Assembly (NCBI RefSeq): GCF_024649945.1
Contig: NZ_JANKMS010000005.1
Coordinates: forward strand, 186,001 to 250,000
DNA from: Flavobacterium panacis
GTDB taxonomy: Bacteria; Bacteroidota; Bacteroidia; Flavobacteriales; Flavobacteriaceae
Reading direction: 5' to 3'
DNA: 64,000 nt
Within the stretch, counting starts at the first letter, position 1, and the number at the start of each line of letters is the position of its first letter. Positions 18,249-27,342 of this stretch are shown here, one piece after another. The position numbers and the translations under genes were made by a program. The notes under the pieces are model-generated. The model saw only the letters and a program-made list of their open reading frames with translations. It was not told where the DNA came from and made no database searches.

Positions 18249-18593
18249 ATGGAAAAAGAAGTACACGAACAATACGAATACGCTAGACGCCGATTGAGAC
18301 AAAAAAAAGTCCTATACCTACATTTTGTTCTTTTCCTTTTAGGAAGTTTATTTTTATTTGTTGCTAATAGATTTTTTGGGTTTGGAGAAGGTACTACTCA
18401 AAATTGGTGTATCTGGGGCATTACGATTTGGCTTTTTCTTTTTATTCTTCATTTTATAAAAGTGTACATTACCGACCGTTTTATGAATAAAAAATGGGAA
18501 AGAGAACAAATTGACCGATTAGTGGCTTTACAGCAAAAAAGAATCAGTCAGCTTGAATCTTCTATTAATGAAGAGAGTGAAAATAAAATTTAG
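18249..18593 (+). CDS. 2TM domain-containing membrane protein
   Basis: 114 residues. Two transmembrane segments (about 25-43 and 59-76) are flanked by a charged N-terminus (EYARRRLRQKK) and a basic/acidic C-terminal helix (NKKWEREQIDRLVALQQKRISQLE). This is the 2TM domain of Bacteroidota (PF13239), also found fused to histidine kinases; the stand-alone form has no known function. It lies 11 bases upstream of the dihydrofolate reductase gene, so the two are cotranscribed. Confidence 0.85.
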   Translation: MEKEVHEQYEYARRRLRQKKVLYLHFVLFLLGSLFLFVANRFFGFGEGTTQNWCIWGITIWLFLFILHFIKVYITDRFMNKKWEREQIDRLVALQQKRISQLESSINEESENKI

Positions 18594-18604
18594 TTAAGCA
18601 TACC

Positions 18605-19087
18605 ATGATTATAATGATAGCGGCTGCAGCCGAAAATAATGCGCTTGGAAAAAACAACGAATTGGTGTGGCATCTCCCAAATGATTTTAAAAGATTTAAA
18701 TCACTTACTACAGGTCATCATATTATTATGGGAAGAAAAACTTTTGAGAGTTTCCCAAAACCACTACCTAATCGTGTTCACATTGTAATTTCACGTCAGG
18801 AAAATTATCATCCAGAAGGATGTATTGTTGTCGACAGTATAGAAAAGGCACTTGCAGCATGCCCTGAAAATGATGATAGCTACATTATCGGTGGTGGTGA
18901 GATTTACAATCTAGGCCTTCCATTTACAGATATAATAGAATTAACAAAAGTTCATCACACTTTTGAAGCAGATGCTTTTTTTCCAAAAATCAATAAAAAC
19001 GAATGGCTTTTGGTAGAATCTGAAGAAAACTATAAAGATGAAAAGCATCTTTATGATTATACCTATGAAACTTACATTAGAAAATAA
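18605..19087 (+). CDS. folA: Dihydrofolate reductase
   Basis: 160 residues, typical DHFR size. It reduces dihydrofolate to tetrahydrofolate with NADPH. Motifs are MIAAAAENNALGKNNELVWHLPNDFKRF (given here in parts: AENNALGKNN, then the active-site WHLPNDFKRFK), the cofactor-binding HIIMGRKTFESFPKPLPNR and DSYIIGGGEIYN. The acidic active-site residue is the Asp in WHLPNDFKRF. It complements ThyA upstream in the folate cycle, and a terminator follows immediately. Confidence 0.96.
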   Translation: MIIMIAAAAENNALGKNNELVWHLPNDFKRFKSLTTGHHIIMGRKTFESFPKPLPNRVHIVISRQENYHPEGCIVVDSIEKALAACPENDDSYIIGGGEIYNLGLPFTDIIELTKVHHTFEADAFFPKINKNEWLLVESEENYKDEKHLYDYTYETYIRK

Positions 19088-19089
19088 AT

Positions 19090-19131
19090 AAAAAACATCC
19101 TCTTTTAGGGAGGATGTTTTTAAAATAATTG
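19090..19131 (+). terminator. Terminator of folA
   Basis: AAAACATCCTC and GAGGATGTTTT form an 11-bp stem separated by TTTTAGG, followed by T and A runs, starting five bases after the folA stop. Confidence 0.82.
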
Positions 19132-19487
19132 GTCTTTTGATCTGACTCGCTCAAGAAATCGTTTTTGTTTAAAAATCACTAATGTTAGAAACATTGGTAA
19201 TAACTGAATAACATTTTATGTTATTTGAGACATAAAATCTCAAAACGCCTTTAATAACAAATACCACTAAGATATTAAAGGCAGAAAATTAAAATTTCCA
19301 AAAACAAATTTAATCCTAAGAACGTATTTTGCACTATTAATTAGTATTTCCCCCCAAGAACAATACTTACAAAACTTTTTCAAGAACAAATGAAATTACA
19401 AGCGCAAAAAAAGCAACCATCTGTTTAAGTCATCGCAATAATACCAATCATTAAAACTTTAATCATTTTTACTTTAGCAAAGTTGCT

Positions 19488-19552
19488 CATATTAGGGTAA
19501 TTACACAATACCAAGTTTTAGGGATATTGCCAAAATACCTAGATTTAGGGAT
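19488..19552. repeat. Three TTAGGG-type direct repeats at 27-base spacing
   Basis: AATACCAAGTTTTAGGGAT at 19507-19525 and AATACCTAGATTTAGGGAT at 19534-19552 agree at 17 of 19 bases. A shorter degenerate copy, ATTAGGGTAAT, sits one period earlier (19489-19499). This looks like an operator array or a gene remnant. Confidence 0.5.
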
Positions 19553-19645
19553 GTCTGAATGTTGCAGTAATTCATTCTCAAACAAATCCTTCAAAACATT
19601 TATTTTACAAATCAAAAAACTCAATTACAGTTAATCTAGATTGTT

Positions 19646-19653
19646 TATATTTG
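19646..19653 (+). promoter_or_regulatory. Candidate -7 promoter element for menG-porT
   Basis: TATATTTG ends 14 bases before the menG ATG and fits TAnnTTTG. The leader would be very short. Confidence 0.45.
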
Positions 19654-19667
19654 CCTAAATAAAAAAA

Positions 19668-20399
19668 ATGTCTGAAAAAATAACTCCGTATAAAGACTCT
19701 TCACTAGGTAAAAAAGAGCAGGTAACCCAAATGTTTGACACCATTTCCGGGAATTACGACAATTTAAATCGTGTAATTTCATTTGGTATTGATGTTAAAT
19801 GGCGTAAAAAAGTATTAAAAATAGTATCAGACAAAAAACCAAAGGTTATTCTTGATATCGCAACAGGAACTGGTGATTTAGCCATTTTATTAGCACAAAC
19901 TAATGCTGAAAAAATTATTGGCCTAGATATTTCAGCTGGAATGCTGGAAGTGGGAAAAAAGAAAGTTCAAGAAAAAAATCTTTCTAACACCATTGAATTA
20001 GTTTTAGGAGATTCTGAAAACATGCCTTTTGAAGACAATTACTTTGACGCTATCACTGTTGGCTTTGGAGTTAGAAACTTTGAAAATCTTGAAAAAGGTT
20101 TTGCAGAAATCTTAAGAGTCTTGAAACCAAATGGTGTTTTCGTTATATTAGAAACTTCCGTTCCAGATAAATTTCCTTATAAACAAGGTTACAATTTTTA
20201 CAGCAAAAATATACTTCCATTAATTGGAAAATTATTTTCTAAAGATAACGACGCTTATGGCTATTTATCTGAATCGGCTGCTGCTTTTCCGTATGGAGAA
20301 GCCTTAAACAATATTTTGAGAAAAACTGGGTTTATAGATGTTGTGGCAATGCCGCAAACTTTTGGTGTCGCAACGATTTATTCTGCATCTAAAAAATAG
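19668..20399 (+). CDS. ubiE: Demethylmenaquinone / ubiquinone biosynthesis C-methyltransferase
   Basis: 243 residues, normal for UbiE/MenG. It adds the ring methyl group using S-adenosylmethionine in the last step of menaquinone synthesis; menaquinone is the expected quinone in Bacteroidota, so menG is an equally good name. Motifs are [17 protein letters not shown] near the N-terminus, [17 protein letters not shown] (SAM motif I, about 60-76) and [17 protein letters not shown] (about 125-141). The porT gene begins one base after its stop, so the two are certainly cotranscribed. Confidence 0.95.
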   Translation: MSEKITPYKDSSLGKKEQVTQMFDTISGNYDNLNRVISFGIDVKWRKKVLKIVSDKKPKVILDIATGTGDLAILLAQTNAEKIIGLDISAGMLEVGKKKVQEKNLSNTIELVLGDSENMPFEDNYFDAITVGFGVRNFENLEKGFAEILRVLKPNGVFVILETSVPDKFPYKQGYNFYSKNILPLIGKLFSKDNDAYGYLSESAAAFPYGEALNNILRKTGFIDVVAMPQTFGVATIYSASKK

Positions 20400-20400
20400 T

Positions 20401-21123
20401 ATGAAAAAAGCTGTAATCTTAATTTTATTAGTCTTAACAACAAAAGGACACTCGCAATTTGCTAAAAATATGTTTAGCAAAGATCCTATTATTAACCTTG
20501 AAAACTGGCAAAAGCAGCGTGTCTATTTTGGCTATTTTTTAGGTTTTAATAGTTTTGACTTTAAGTTTGATTACAAAACTCCCGTACAAAATGATATTCA
20601 GGTAAAAAAAACTACCGGTTTTAACGTAGGAGTTGTAGCCGATTTAAGACTACAGGAATACATTAATCTTCGTTTTGAACCGGGATTGTATTACACAAAA
20701 CGCGACCTTTATTATCCAGGTATAGGAAATTTGGAAAGTGACTATTTGAGAGAAGTAAACAGTACCTATATTCACTTTCCTTTATTATTAAAATTTTCTG
20801 CTTTACGTACCGGAAATGTTCGCCCATATTTAGTTGGCGGTATGTCAACTACTTTAAACTTGTCCAGTAATGCGAAATCTCCTGATGATAACTGGCAACA
20901 GAAATTTAGAGTTAAACAATGGACCGCAGCATACGAAGTAGGTTTTGGAATCGATATTTTTACCGAATATTTTATTTTTTCTCCTTCTGTAAGAGGTATG
21001 TTCGGTATTACTAATGAGATAATTCGCGATAATGTTACCGCAGAACATCCGATTAGCCCTTACACTGACAATATCGATTCTATGAAATCCAGAGCAATTT
21101 TAGTAAATTTCACTTTTCATTAA
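20401..21123 (+). CDS. porT: PorT, type IX secretion system / gliding motility outer-membrane protein
   Basis: 240 residues from ATG 20401. I chose this over an upstream in-frame ATG that lies inside ubiE, because 20401 is one base after the ubiE stop and opens a clean signal peptide (MKKAVILILLVLTTKGHSQ). The mature part has beta-strands typical of a small outer-membrane barrel (FGYFLGFNSFDFKF, FNVGVVADLRLQEY, LRFEPGLYYTKRDL, FSPSVRGMFGI, ending VNFTFH). PorT/SprT is needed for type IX secretion in Porphyromonas and Flavobacterium and is often next to ubiE, which supports the call. No other type IX secretion genes are in the window. Confidence 0.85.
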   Translation: MKKAVILILLVLTTKGHSQFAKNMFSKDPIINLENWQKQRVYFGYFLGFNSFDFKFDYKTPVQNDIQVKKTTGFNVGVVADLRLQEYINLRFEPGLYYTKRDLYYPGIGNLESDYLREVNSTYIHFPLLLKFSALRTGNVRPYLVGGMSTTLNLSSNAKSPDDNWQQKFRVKQWTAAYEVGFGIDIFTEYFIFSPSVRGMFGITNEIIRDNVTAEHPISPYTDNIDSMKSRAILVNFTFH

Positions 21124-21132
21124 AACAAAATC

Positions 21133-21861
21133 TTAACTATTTCGTTTAAATTCACTAAGAATAATTGCTGTCGCAGTAGCTACATTTAAACTTTCCGTTT
21201 TTTGAAGCTCTCCGAATCTTGGAATTGTAAGACGAGAAGTCACTATTTTCTCAATCTCTTCAGAAATACCATTGGCTTCATTACCCATAATAATGATTCC
21301 ATCTTGCGGTAATTGAGAATGATAAATATTAGCTCCGTCCATGAACGTTCCAAAAACAGGTAGTTTAGTTTGAGCAAGAAAAGTTTTTAAGTCAATATAA
21401 TTTACATTTACTCTGGTAATCGAGCCCATTGTTGCCTGCACTACTTTCGGATTGTAGATGTCTACCGTTTCTTTAGAACAAATTACTTGTTTGATACCAA
21501 ACCAATCGCAAAGACGCAAAATGGTTCCTAAATTTCCGGGATCTCTAATATCGTCTAAAGCCAAAATCAGACCTGAATCGGTTATTTTGTTTTCGGCTGG
21601 CATTTTAAAAACTGCCAAACAAGAATTTGGAGTCGATAAAGCACTTATTTTTTTTAGTTCTTGCTCATTAATTAGAGTTCGTTTTGAAGCTTGAACTGTT
21701 TCAAAATCATTCAGTGTGGTGTATAAATGTTCTAATTCAAAATTGGATTGCAGCAATTCTTGAATTACTTTTACTCCTTCAGCAAAAAATAATTGATTTG
21801 CAAAACGCTGCTTTTTTTGATGTAAACTCGAGATAAGTTTTATTTGGTTTTTACTAACCAT
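21133..21861 (-). CDS. TrmH/SpoU family RNA 2-prime-O-methyltransferase
   Basis: 242 residues from ATG 21861 (MVSKNQIKLISSLHQKK). The longer in-frame start at 21915 would add an unrelated hydrophobic stretch overlapping the divergent gene. An N-terminal RNA-binding substrate domain (about 1-90) is followed by the SpoU methyltransferase knot: LALDDIRDPGNLGTILRLCDWFG (motif 1, about 106-128), IIMGNEANGISEEI (motif 2) and RLTIPRFGELQKTESLNVATATAI (motif 3, with the SLNVATA signature). It methylates ribose in rRNA or tRNA using SAM; the exact target cannot be told. It is divergent from tamL. Confidence 0.92.
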   Translation of the reverse strand: MVSKNQIKLISSLHQKKQRFANQLFFAEGVKVIQELLQSNFELEHLYTTLNDFETVQASKRTLINEQELKKISALSTPNSCLAVFKMPAENKITDSGLILALDDIRDPGNLGTILRLCDWFGIKQVICSKETVDIYNPKVVQATMGSITRVNVNYIDLKTFLAQTKLPVFGTFMDGANIYHSQLPQDGIIIMGNEANGISEEIEKIVTSRLTIPRFGELQKTESLNVATATAIILSEFKRNS

Positions 21862-21870
21862 AAAATAATG

Positions 21871-21878
21871 TACTTTTG
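21871..21878 (+). promoter_or_regulatory. Candidate -7 promoter element for tamL
   Basis: TACTTTTG lies 20 bases upstream of the TTG start of tamL. It supports the TTG as the true start, because upstream ATG triplets lie at or before the promoter and out of frame. Confidence 0.45.
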
Positions 21879-21898
21879 AATTAAATATTAAAAAACAC

Positions 21899-24472
21899 TT
21901 GAAAAATAATTCCACAAAAATAATAGCATTTCTTCTAATTGCAATATTAATTTGCGCTTGTAATGCCGTAAAAAGAGTTCCCGATGGAAAAAATCTTCTT
22001 GTAAAAAATAATATTTTGGTAAACGGAAAGTCAACAAATGACGAAACGGCATCTAATCAAATGTATCAAAAACCTAATGGGACACTGTTAGGCTACAAAC
22101 TTCGATTAAATTTATACAATTTAGCCAATTTAAATCCAGATTCTACTTATCAGGCGAAATTCAAAAATAATCCTGGCAAGTATGAGCGCATGTCTAAACT
22201 ATTGTCTGCAAAACAAGTTGATCGTTTGGGACAATCTTTTTATTACAAAGGAATTCATGAATTTTTAAAAAATACTGGAGAAGCTCCTGTGATTATTGAT
22301 ACCGCCAGAACTAAAAAGTCGTTATTGCGCTTAAAATACTATTATTTCAATAATGGTTTTTTTAATGTTAAAACCGATTACACTATAGATACGGTTGGAT
22401 TTAAAAGAGCAGCAATCAATTACAACATTACAACAGGCCCTGCTTATAAACTAGACACTATCAGTACTAATATCCTGACTCCAGCCTTAGATTCATTGTA
22501 TAAAACCAACAATGAACCTTCAGTATTAAAATCTGGAAGTCAATACAAAACTACGGATTTTGAAGAAGAGAAAAATCGTATTACGACATATTTCAGAAAT
22601 CATGGCGCATACTATTTTCAGCCAACTTATGTAACATTTGACATTGATACAATTGGCAAAAAAGCCAAAGCCAATGTAACTTTAAACATTAGCAATAATG
22701 TGATTCAGGGAAGAGATTCGAGTAGAACAGAACCTTTTAAGCTATACAAGATTAGTGATGTAAATATTTATACAGACTATTCTGCCGCAAACTCAAAGAA
22801 AAAACCAACTGACAGCACAACTTACAACAACTTTAATCTTTACAGTTTCAACAAATTAAAGTACAAACCTAGAGCAATCACAGATGCTATTTTTATCACC
22901 AAAGGAAGCACTTTTGCTGATTTTAGAACAACCCTTTCTTCGCGATATTTAAACAACTTAAAGATTTTCAACTATCCATCAATACAATATGAAGTTGACA
23001 AAAGAGATTCTACAGCACAATCTCTTATTGCCAATGTTTATTTAACTCCACGAAAAAAATACAGCTTTGGGGCAACCTTTGACGTAACCCATTCTAATAT
23101 TCAGGATTTCGGAATTGGAGCTAGTGTTTCCCAAACTATCCGAAATGTATTTAATCGTGCCGAAACTTTGGAGATTTCTGCCCGATTGAATATTGGTTCA
23201 TCCAGAGATATGGCCAATCCAAACAATAATTTCTTCAATGTCTCGGAATATGGTTTGGATATGAAATTGAATTTTCCAAGGATTTTACTTCCATTTGGAA
23301 CAGAAAAAATTATTCCTAAAAGTATGATTCCTTATACCTCGGTAACTTCAGGTTTTTCTAAACAAAGAAACATTGGTTTGGACAAAGAAAACTTTACGGG
23401 TGGTATTTCTTACAACTGGACACCTAAACGTTATAACACTGCAAAACTGGAATTGCTGAACGCTCAGTTTGTTCGTAATTTAAATCCGGATAATTATTTT
23501 AGAGTTTATACTTCGTCTTATAATGACTTGAATAATATTGGAAAAGATTACAATACAAACGAAGAATACTGGGGAGATACTCCTGAAGAACGAGCTAAAG
23601 AAAACTTAAGTATACCAAAGGGAACAACAGGTTTTACAAATGATGTTTTGACTGACAACACTACTTTAAGGCCTGGCGATGCAAAATATCAAGAAGTTTC
23701 AAGTATTGAAGAAAGAAGAATACGTTTGACGGAAAATGACTTTATTCTGGCAACTAGTTACACCTTCACTAAAACAACAAAAAAAGACTTAGCCGATAAT
23801 AATTTCTATCAATTTAGAACTAAAATTGAATCAGCAGGAACGTTATTAACCCTCGTATCTGAGATCGGAAATCTTCCAAAAAACAATAGAGGGAATTACG
23901 AAATTTTTAATTTGGAATATTCCGAATATCTTAAAACTGAGTTTGATTACATTAAACACTGGGATTTCGGAAAAGAAAAAGTATTGGCCGTTCGAACTTT
24001 CTTTGGAATTGCAGTTCCTTTTGGAAATTCAAACTACATTCCTTTTTCACGAAGTTATTATTCGGGAGGTTCCAATGACAACCGTGGCTGGCAACCTTAT
24101 TCTTTAGGACCAGGAAGTACAAATGCAATAAACGACTTTAATGAGGCCAATATGAAAATCGCTGCAAGTGCCGAATTTCGCTTCAAAATTTTTGGAGATG
24201 TTAAGGGAGCCATCTTTGCAGATGCCGGAAATATCTGGAATGTACTCGATAATGTGGTAGATCCGAAAGCAAAATTTGACAACTTAAACGATTTAGAAGA
24301 AATTGCTTTAGGCACAGGATTTGGTTTACGATACGATTTAAGCTTTTTTGTTATTCGTTTAGATTTAGGCTTTAAGACCTATAATCCGGCGCATGACAAG
24401 GGAGACAGATGGTTTAAAGAATACAATTTTGGGCACTCGGTTTTAAATTTTGGAATAAATTATCCGTTCTAA
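21899..24472 (+). CDS. tamL: TamL-type BamA/TamA-family outer-membrane lipoprotein
   Basis: 857 residues from a TTG start; no ATG gives a complete signal peptide. The N-terminus has a lipoprotein signal with Cys21 (LICAC) as the probable lipidation site. POTRA-like segments follow (about 100-400), and an Omp85 barrel fills the C-terminal half, with YYSGGSNDNRGWQPYSLGPG as the family lid-loop-like segment and a terminal Phe (FGINYPF). TamL is the lipidated TamA variant of Bacteroidota, presumed to work with TamB in moving outer-membrane components across the periplasm. No tamB is in this window. It could be another Omp85 paralogue, but lipidation favours TamL. Confidence 0.82.
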   Translation: MKNNSTKIIAFLLIAILICACNAVKRVPDGKNLLVKNNILVNGKSTNDETASNQMYQKPNGTLLGYKLRLNLYNLANLNPDSTYQAKFKNNPGKYERMSKLLSAKQVDRLGQSFYYKGIHEFLKNTGEAPVIIDTARTKKSLLRLKYYYFNNGFFNVKTDYTIDTVGFKRAAINYNITTGPAYKLDTISTNILTPALDSLYKTNNEPSVLKSGSQYKTTDFEEEKNRITTYFRNHGAYYFQPTYVTFDIDTIGKKAKANVTLNISNNVIQGRDSSRTEPFKLYKISDVNIYTDYSAANSKKKPTDSTTYNNFNLYSFNKLKYKPRAITDAIFITKGSTFADFRTTLSSRYLNNLKIFNYPSIQYEVDKRDSTAQSLIANVYLTPRKKYSFGATFDVTHSNIQDFGIGASVSQTIRNVFNRAETLEISARLNIGSSRDMANPNNNFFNVSEYGLDMKLNFPRILLPFGTEKIIPKSMIPYTSVTSGFSKQRNIGLDKENFTGGISYNWTPKRYNTAKLELLNAQFVRNLNPDNYFRVYTSSYNDLNNIGKDYNTNEEYWGDTPEERAKENLSIPKGTTGFTNDVLTDNTTLRPGDAKYQEVSSIEERRIRLTENDFILATSYTFTKTTKKDLADNNFYQFRTKIESAGTLLTLVSEIGNLPKNNRGNYEIFNLEYSEYLKTEFDYIKHWDFGKEKVLAVRTFFGIAVPFGNSNYIPFSRSYYSGGSNDNRGWQPYSLGPGSTNAINDFNEANMKIAASAEFRFKIFGDVKGAIFADAGNIWNVLDNVVDPKAKFDNLNDLEEIALGTGFGLRYDLSFFVIRLDLGFKTYNPAHDKGDRWFKEYNFGHSVLNFGINYPF

Positions 24473-24486
24473 TGCTAATTAATTCT

Positions 24487-24494
24487 TATTTTTG
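24487..24494 (+). promoter_or_regulatory. Candidate -7 promoter element for fbaA
   Basis: TATTTTTG lies 38 bases upstream of the fbaA ATG and only 15 bases after the tamL stop, so the aldolase has its own promoter. Confidence 0.5.
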
Positions 24495-24532
24495 CAACCT
24501 AAAAACTAAAAACAACTATAAAAAAAATTACA

Positions 24533-25600
24533 ATGGCACACAACATTAAACCAGGAGTAGCTACAGGAGATCAAGTACAAGAGATCTTTAATTATGCTAA
24601 AGAGAAAGGTTTTGCCCTTCCGGCAGTAAACGTTACTGGATCAAGCACAATTAATGGAGTTCTTGAAACTGCAGCAAAACTAAACGCGCCAGTTATCATT
24701 CAATTTTCTAACGGTGGAGCACAATTCAACGCTGGAAAAGGATTATCAAATGCAGGTGAAAAAGCAGCAATCGCGGGAGGAATCGCAGGAGCAAAACATA
24801 TTCACACTTTGGCAGAAGCTTACGGTGCAACTGTAATTTTACACACTGACCACTGCGCAAAAAAACTTTTACCTTGGATTGATGGTTTATTAGATGCTTC
24901 TGAAAAACACTTCGCAGAAACAGGAAAACCATTATTCAGTTCTCACATGATCGATTTGTCTGAGGAGCCAATCGAAGAAAACATCGAGATCTGTAAAGAA
25001 TATTTAGCTAGAATGAGCAAAATGGGCATGACATTGGAAATCGAGCTTGGTATTACAGGTGGAGAAGAAGATGGTGTTGACAACTCTGATGTTGACAGCT
25101 CAAAATTATATACACAACCAGAAGAAGTAGCTTACGCTTACGAAGAATTATCTAAAGTGAGCCCTAAATTTACAATTGCTGCTGCTTTCGGAAACGTTCA
25201 CGGTGTTTACAAACCAGGAAACGTAAAATTAACTCCAAAAATCTTAAAAAATTCTCAGGATTTCGTACAAAACAAATTCAACACAGGACACAATCCAGTT
25301 GATTTCGTATTCCACGGAGGTTCAGGTTCTACACTTGAAGAAATCAGAGAAGGAATTAGCTACGGAGTTATCAAAATGAACATTGATACAGATTTACAGT
25401 TCGCATATACTGAAGGAATCCGTGACTATATGGTTAAAAATTTAGATTATTTAAAATCTCAAATTGGTAACCCAGAAGGTGCTGATGCTCCAAACAAAAA
25501 ATACTATGACCCAAGAAGATGGGTACGTGAAAGTGAAGTAACATTCAACGCAAGATTGGAGCAAGCTTTTGCAGACTTAAATAACGTGAATACACTATAA
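24533..25600 (+). CDS. fbaA: Fructose-bisphosphate aldolase, class II
   Basis: 355 residues, class IIA size. It splits fructose 1,6-bisphosphate into glyceraldehyde 3-phosphate and dihydroxyacetone phosphate in glycolysis and gluconeogenesis, using a divalent zinc ion. Metal ligands sit in ILHTDHCAKK (about 101-110), GNVHGVY and FHGGSGST. The catalytic Asp is in HTDH. MNIDTDLQFAYTEG and the C-terminal YYDPRRWVRESE match class IIA enzymes. The gene is followed by a stem-loop-rich spacer and accD. Confidence 0.96.
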   Translation: MAHNIKPGVATGDQVQEIFNYAKEKGFALPAVNVTGSSTINGVLETAAKLNAPVIIQFSNGGAQFNAGKGLSNAGEKAAIAGGIAGAKHIHTLAEAYGATVILHTDHCAKKLLPWIDGLLDASEKHFAETGKPLFSSHMIDLSEEPIEENIEICKEYLARMSKMGMTLEIELGITGGEEDGVDNSDVDSSKLYTQPEEVAYAYEELSKVSPKFTIAAAFGNVHGVYKPGNVKLTPKILKNSQDFVQNKFNTGHNPVDFVFHGGSGSTLEEIREGISYGVIKMNIDTDLQFAYTEGIRDYMVKNLDYLKSQIGNPEGADAPNKKYYDPRRWVRESEVTFNARLEQAFADLNNVNTL

Positions 25601-25616
25601 TTTTTAGATATCTGAT

Positions 25617-25655
25617 TTTAGATTTTAGATTTCTTTCTGGAATCTAAAATCTAAA
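25617..25655. repeat. 15-bp perfect stem-loop in the fbaA-accD spacer
   Basis: Bases 25617-25631 (TTTAGATTTTAGATT) are the exact complement of 25641-25655, separated by nine bases. Further ATCTAAAATC copies follow. No T-run follows, so it is probably an mRNA structure rather than a terminator. Confidence 0.55.
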
Positions 25656-25686
25656 GTCTAAAATCTTAAATCTTAAATTTTAAAAA

Positions 25687-26541
25687 ATGGCTTGGTTTAA
25701 AAGACAAGAAAAAGGGATTACAACCGCTACAGAAGACAAGATGGACGTTCCGAAAGGATTGTGGTACAAATCTCCTACTGGAAAAATTATTGATGCTGAC
25801 GAATTAGCGAGAAATTTATTCGTTAGTCCTGAAGATGATTTTCATGTTCGAATTGGAAGCGCAACCTATTTTGAAATTTTATTCGACAACAACGAATTTG
25901 TTGAGTTAGATAAAAACATGACTTCTAAAGATCCTTTGCACTTTGTGGATACAAAAAAATATGCAGAGCGTTTGAAAGATGTAATGGAAAAAACTCACCT
26001 TAAAGACGCTGTACGTACGGGAGTAGGAAAATCTAAAGGAAGAGAACTTGTAATCTGCTGTATGGATTTTGCTTTTATTGGTGGATCTATGGGAGCAGTT
26101 GTAGGGGAAAAAATTGCTAGAGGTATTGATCATGCGATCAAAAACAAATTGCCTTTTGTAATGATTTCTAAATCTGGCGGAGCTCGTATGATGGAAGCTG
26201 CTTATTCGTTAATGCAATTAGCAAAAACTTCTGTAAAACTAGCTCAATTAGCTGAAGCTAAATTACCTTACATCTCTCTTTGTACAGACCCAACAACTGG
26301 AGGAACAACTGCATCATACGCTATGTTAGGAGACATCAATATCTCTGAGCCAGGCGCATTGATTGGTTTTGCTGGTCCACGTGTTGTACGTGACACTACA
26401 GGAAAAGATTTACCTGAAGGTTTCCAAACTGCTGAGTTCTTATTAGAGCACGGTTTCTTAGACTTTATCACGCCAAGAAAAGAATTGAAAGATAAGATTA
26501 ACTTATACATCGATTTGATTCAAAACAATGATATTCGATAG
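25687..26541 (+). CDS. accD: Acetyl-CoA carboxylase carboxyltransferase, beta subunit, lacking the zinc ribbon
   Basis: 284 residues. With AccA it transfers the carboxyl group from biotin to acetyl-CoA to make malonyl-CoA for fatty acid synthesis. Family core segments are [60 protein letters not shown] and the oxyanion-hole region [11 protein letters not shown]. The N-terminus is unusual: MAWFKRQ and [11 protein letters not shown] are kept, but the four zinc-ribbon cysteines of E. coli AccD are absent (SPTG and SPED replace the two CxxC pairs). I recall this as a clade feature of Flavobacteriia. AccA is not in the window. Confidence 0.93.
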   Translation: MAWFKRQEKGITTATEDKMDVPKGLWYKSPTGKIIDADELARNLFVSPEDDFHVRIGSATYFEILFDNNEFVELDKNMTSKDPLHFVDTKKYAERLKDVMEKTHLKDAVRTGVGKSKGRELVICCMDFAFIGGSMGAVVGEKIARGIDHAIKNKLPFVMISKSGGARMMEAAYSLMQLAKTSVKLAQLAEAKLPYISLCTDPTTGGTTASYAMLGDINISEPGALIGFAGPRVVRDTTGKDLPEGFQTAEFLLEHGFLDFITPRKELKDKINLYIDLIQNNDIR

Positions 26542-26562
26542 TTTTAAAACTATTTAAAATAG

Positions 26563-26597
26563 AAAATCCCAAGAAAATTGCTTCTTGGGATTTTTTT
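26563..26597 (+). terminator. Terminator of accD
   Basis: AAAATCCCAAGAA at 26563-26575 pairs with TTCTTGGGATTTT at 26582-26594, followed by further T. It lies just after accD. Confidence 0.85.
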
Positions 26598-26624
26598 ATA
26601 TCTTTATTTTAAATCTGATTCTTT

Positions 26625-27239
26625 ATGGCTAGAATTTTTATTGGTTTTATGATTTGTTTTCTTCTTTTGAATTGTGCTAAGAAAAAAGAAAAGATTGTTA
26701 TTAAAAATAAACCATATATCATTTCTTATGAGGATAAAAAACTTCAAAACTATATTGATTCTTTAAAAGAAAGTAAAAGTAATTTCGTTGCATTTCCTCG
26801 AAAAGGTTTTTACGGAGAACATCAGCTTATTATTGATAAAAAGGGTGATTTTTATTTTTATCAAAAAGAATACTTTATGGCACTTTGCAGTTATGGCAGC
26901 GAAAACGACACTCTACCGCATTTTCTAGGTTTAAAACCAAAAGACATTGTTAGAATTCCTCAAAAAAACTTAACTGATTTTCTTTCTGAAAATATTCTCA
27001 AAAAAGAAAAAAACAGACAAATATTAATTATTGCTTCTCAAAAAGATACCATTACAAATACTTCCTTTTTCGAGTTTTTAAATACTAAAAATATTGGAAC
27101 TTATTTCATAAGAAGAACTACTCAAGAAGAAGATACGGTTATAAAATATAAAAACAACGACAGTAAACATATCTATTACTATCCTGACTCTATCAAATGG
27201 GATAAAACAAGAATAAAACTTCCTAAAAAATTAAGCTAA
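26625..27239 (+). CDS. Hypothetical lipoprotein
   Basis: 204 residues, not recognised. The N-terminus (MARIFIGFMICFLLLNC) is a lipoprotein signal with Cys17 as likely lipid anchor, followed by a basic segment (AKKKEKIVIKNK). The mature part alternates charged beta and helix segments with many Lys and Asp and no recognisable catalytic motif. It stands alone between the accD terminator and the convergent ABC permease gene. Codon use resembles the neighbours, so there is no sign of recent transfer. Confidence 0.7.
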   Translation: MARIFIGFMICFLLLNCAKKKEKIVIKNKPYIISYEDKKLQNYIDSLKESKSNFVAFPRKGFYGEHQLIIDKKGDFYFYQKEYFMALCSYGSENDTLPHFLGLKPKDIVRIPQKNLTDFLSENILKKEKNRQILIIASQKDTITNTSFFEFLNTKNIGTYFIRRTTQEEDTVIKYKNNDSKHIYYYPDSIKWDKTRIKLPKKLS

Positions 27240-27342
27240 AGTCTTTTTATTACTTAAAAATATATCTAGCTAAAGCTGGAGGCAATTCATTATAAAAAAC
27301 CTTAGAATCTTAGTCTCTCAGAACCTTAGCAACTTCAAAAAT

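Larger units (their letters stand above)
19132..19667. other. Gene-free stretch before menG with spaced repeats
   Basis: About 535 bases with no convincing gene. It contains a short hairpin (TTTGAGA and TCTCAAA around 19224-19244), three copies of a TTAGGG(A/T) motif at 27-base spacing (19488-19552), a 21-codon minus-strand frame starting near 19487, and the menG -7 element at 19646. Codon-like structure is otherwise absent. Confidence 0.6.

Noticed and set aside
19425..19487. 21-codon minus-strand frame starting MSNFAKVKMIKVLM
   Set aside because: Too short and without neighbours to be called a gene; noted only with the adjacent repeats.
20338..20400. Upstream in-frame ATG for porT inside ubiE
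   Set aside because: It would place 21 non-signal residues before the clear signal peptide that begins at 20401.
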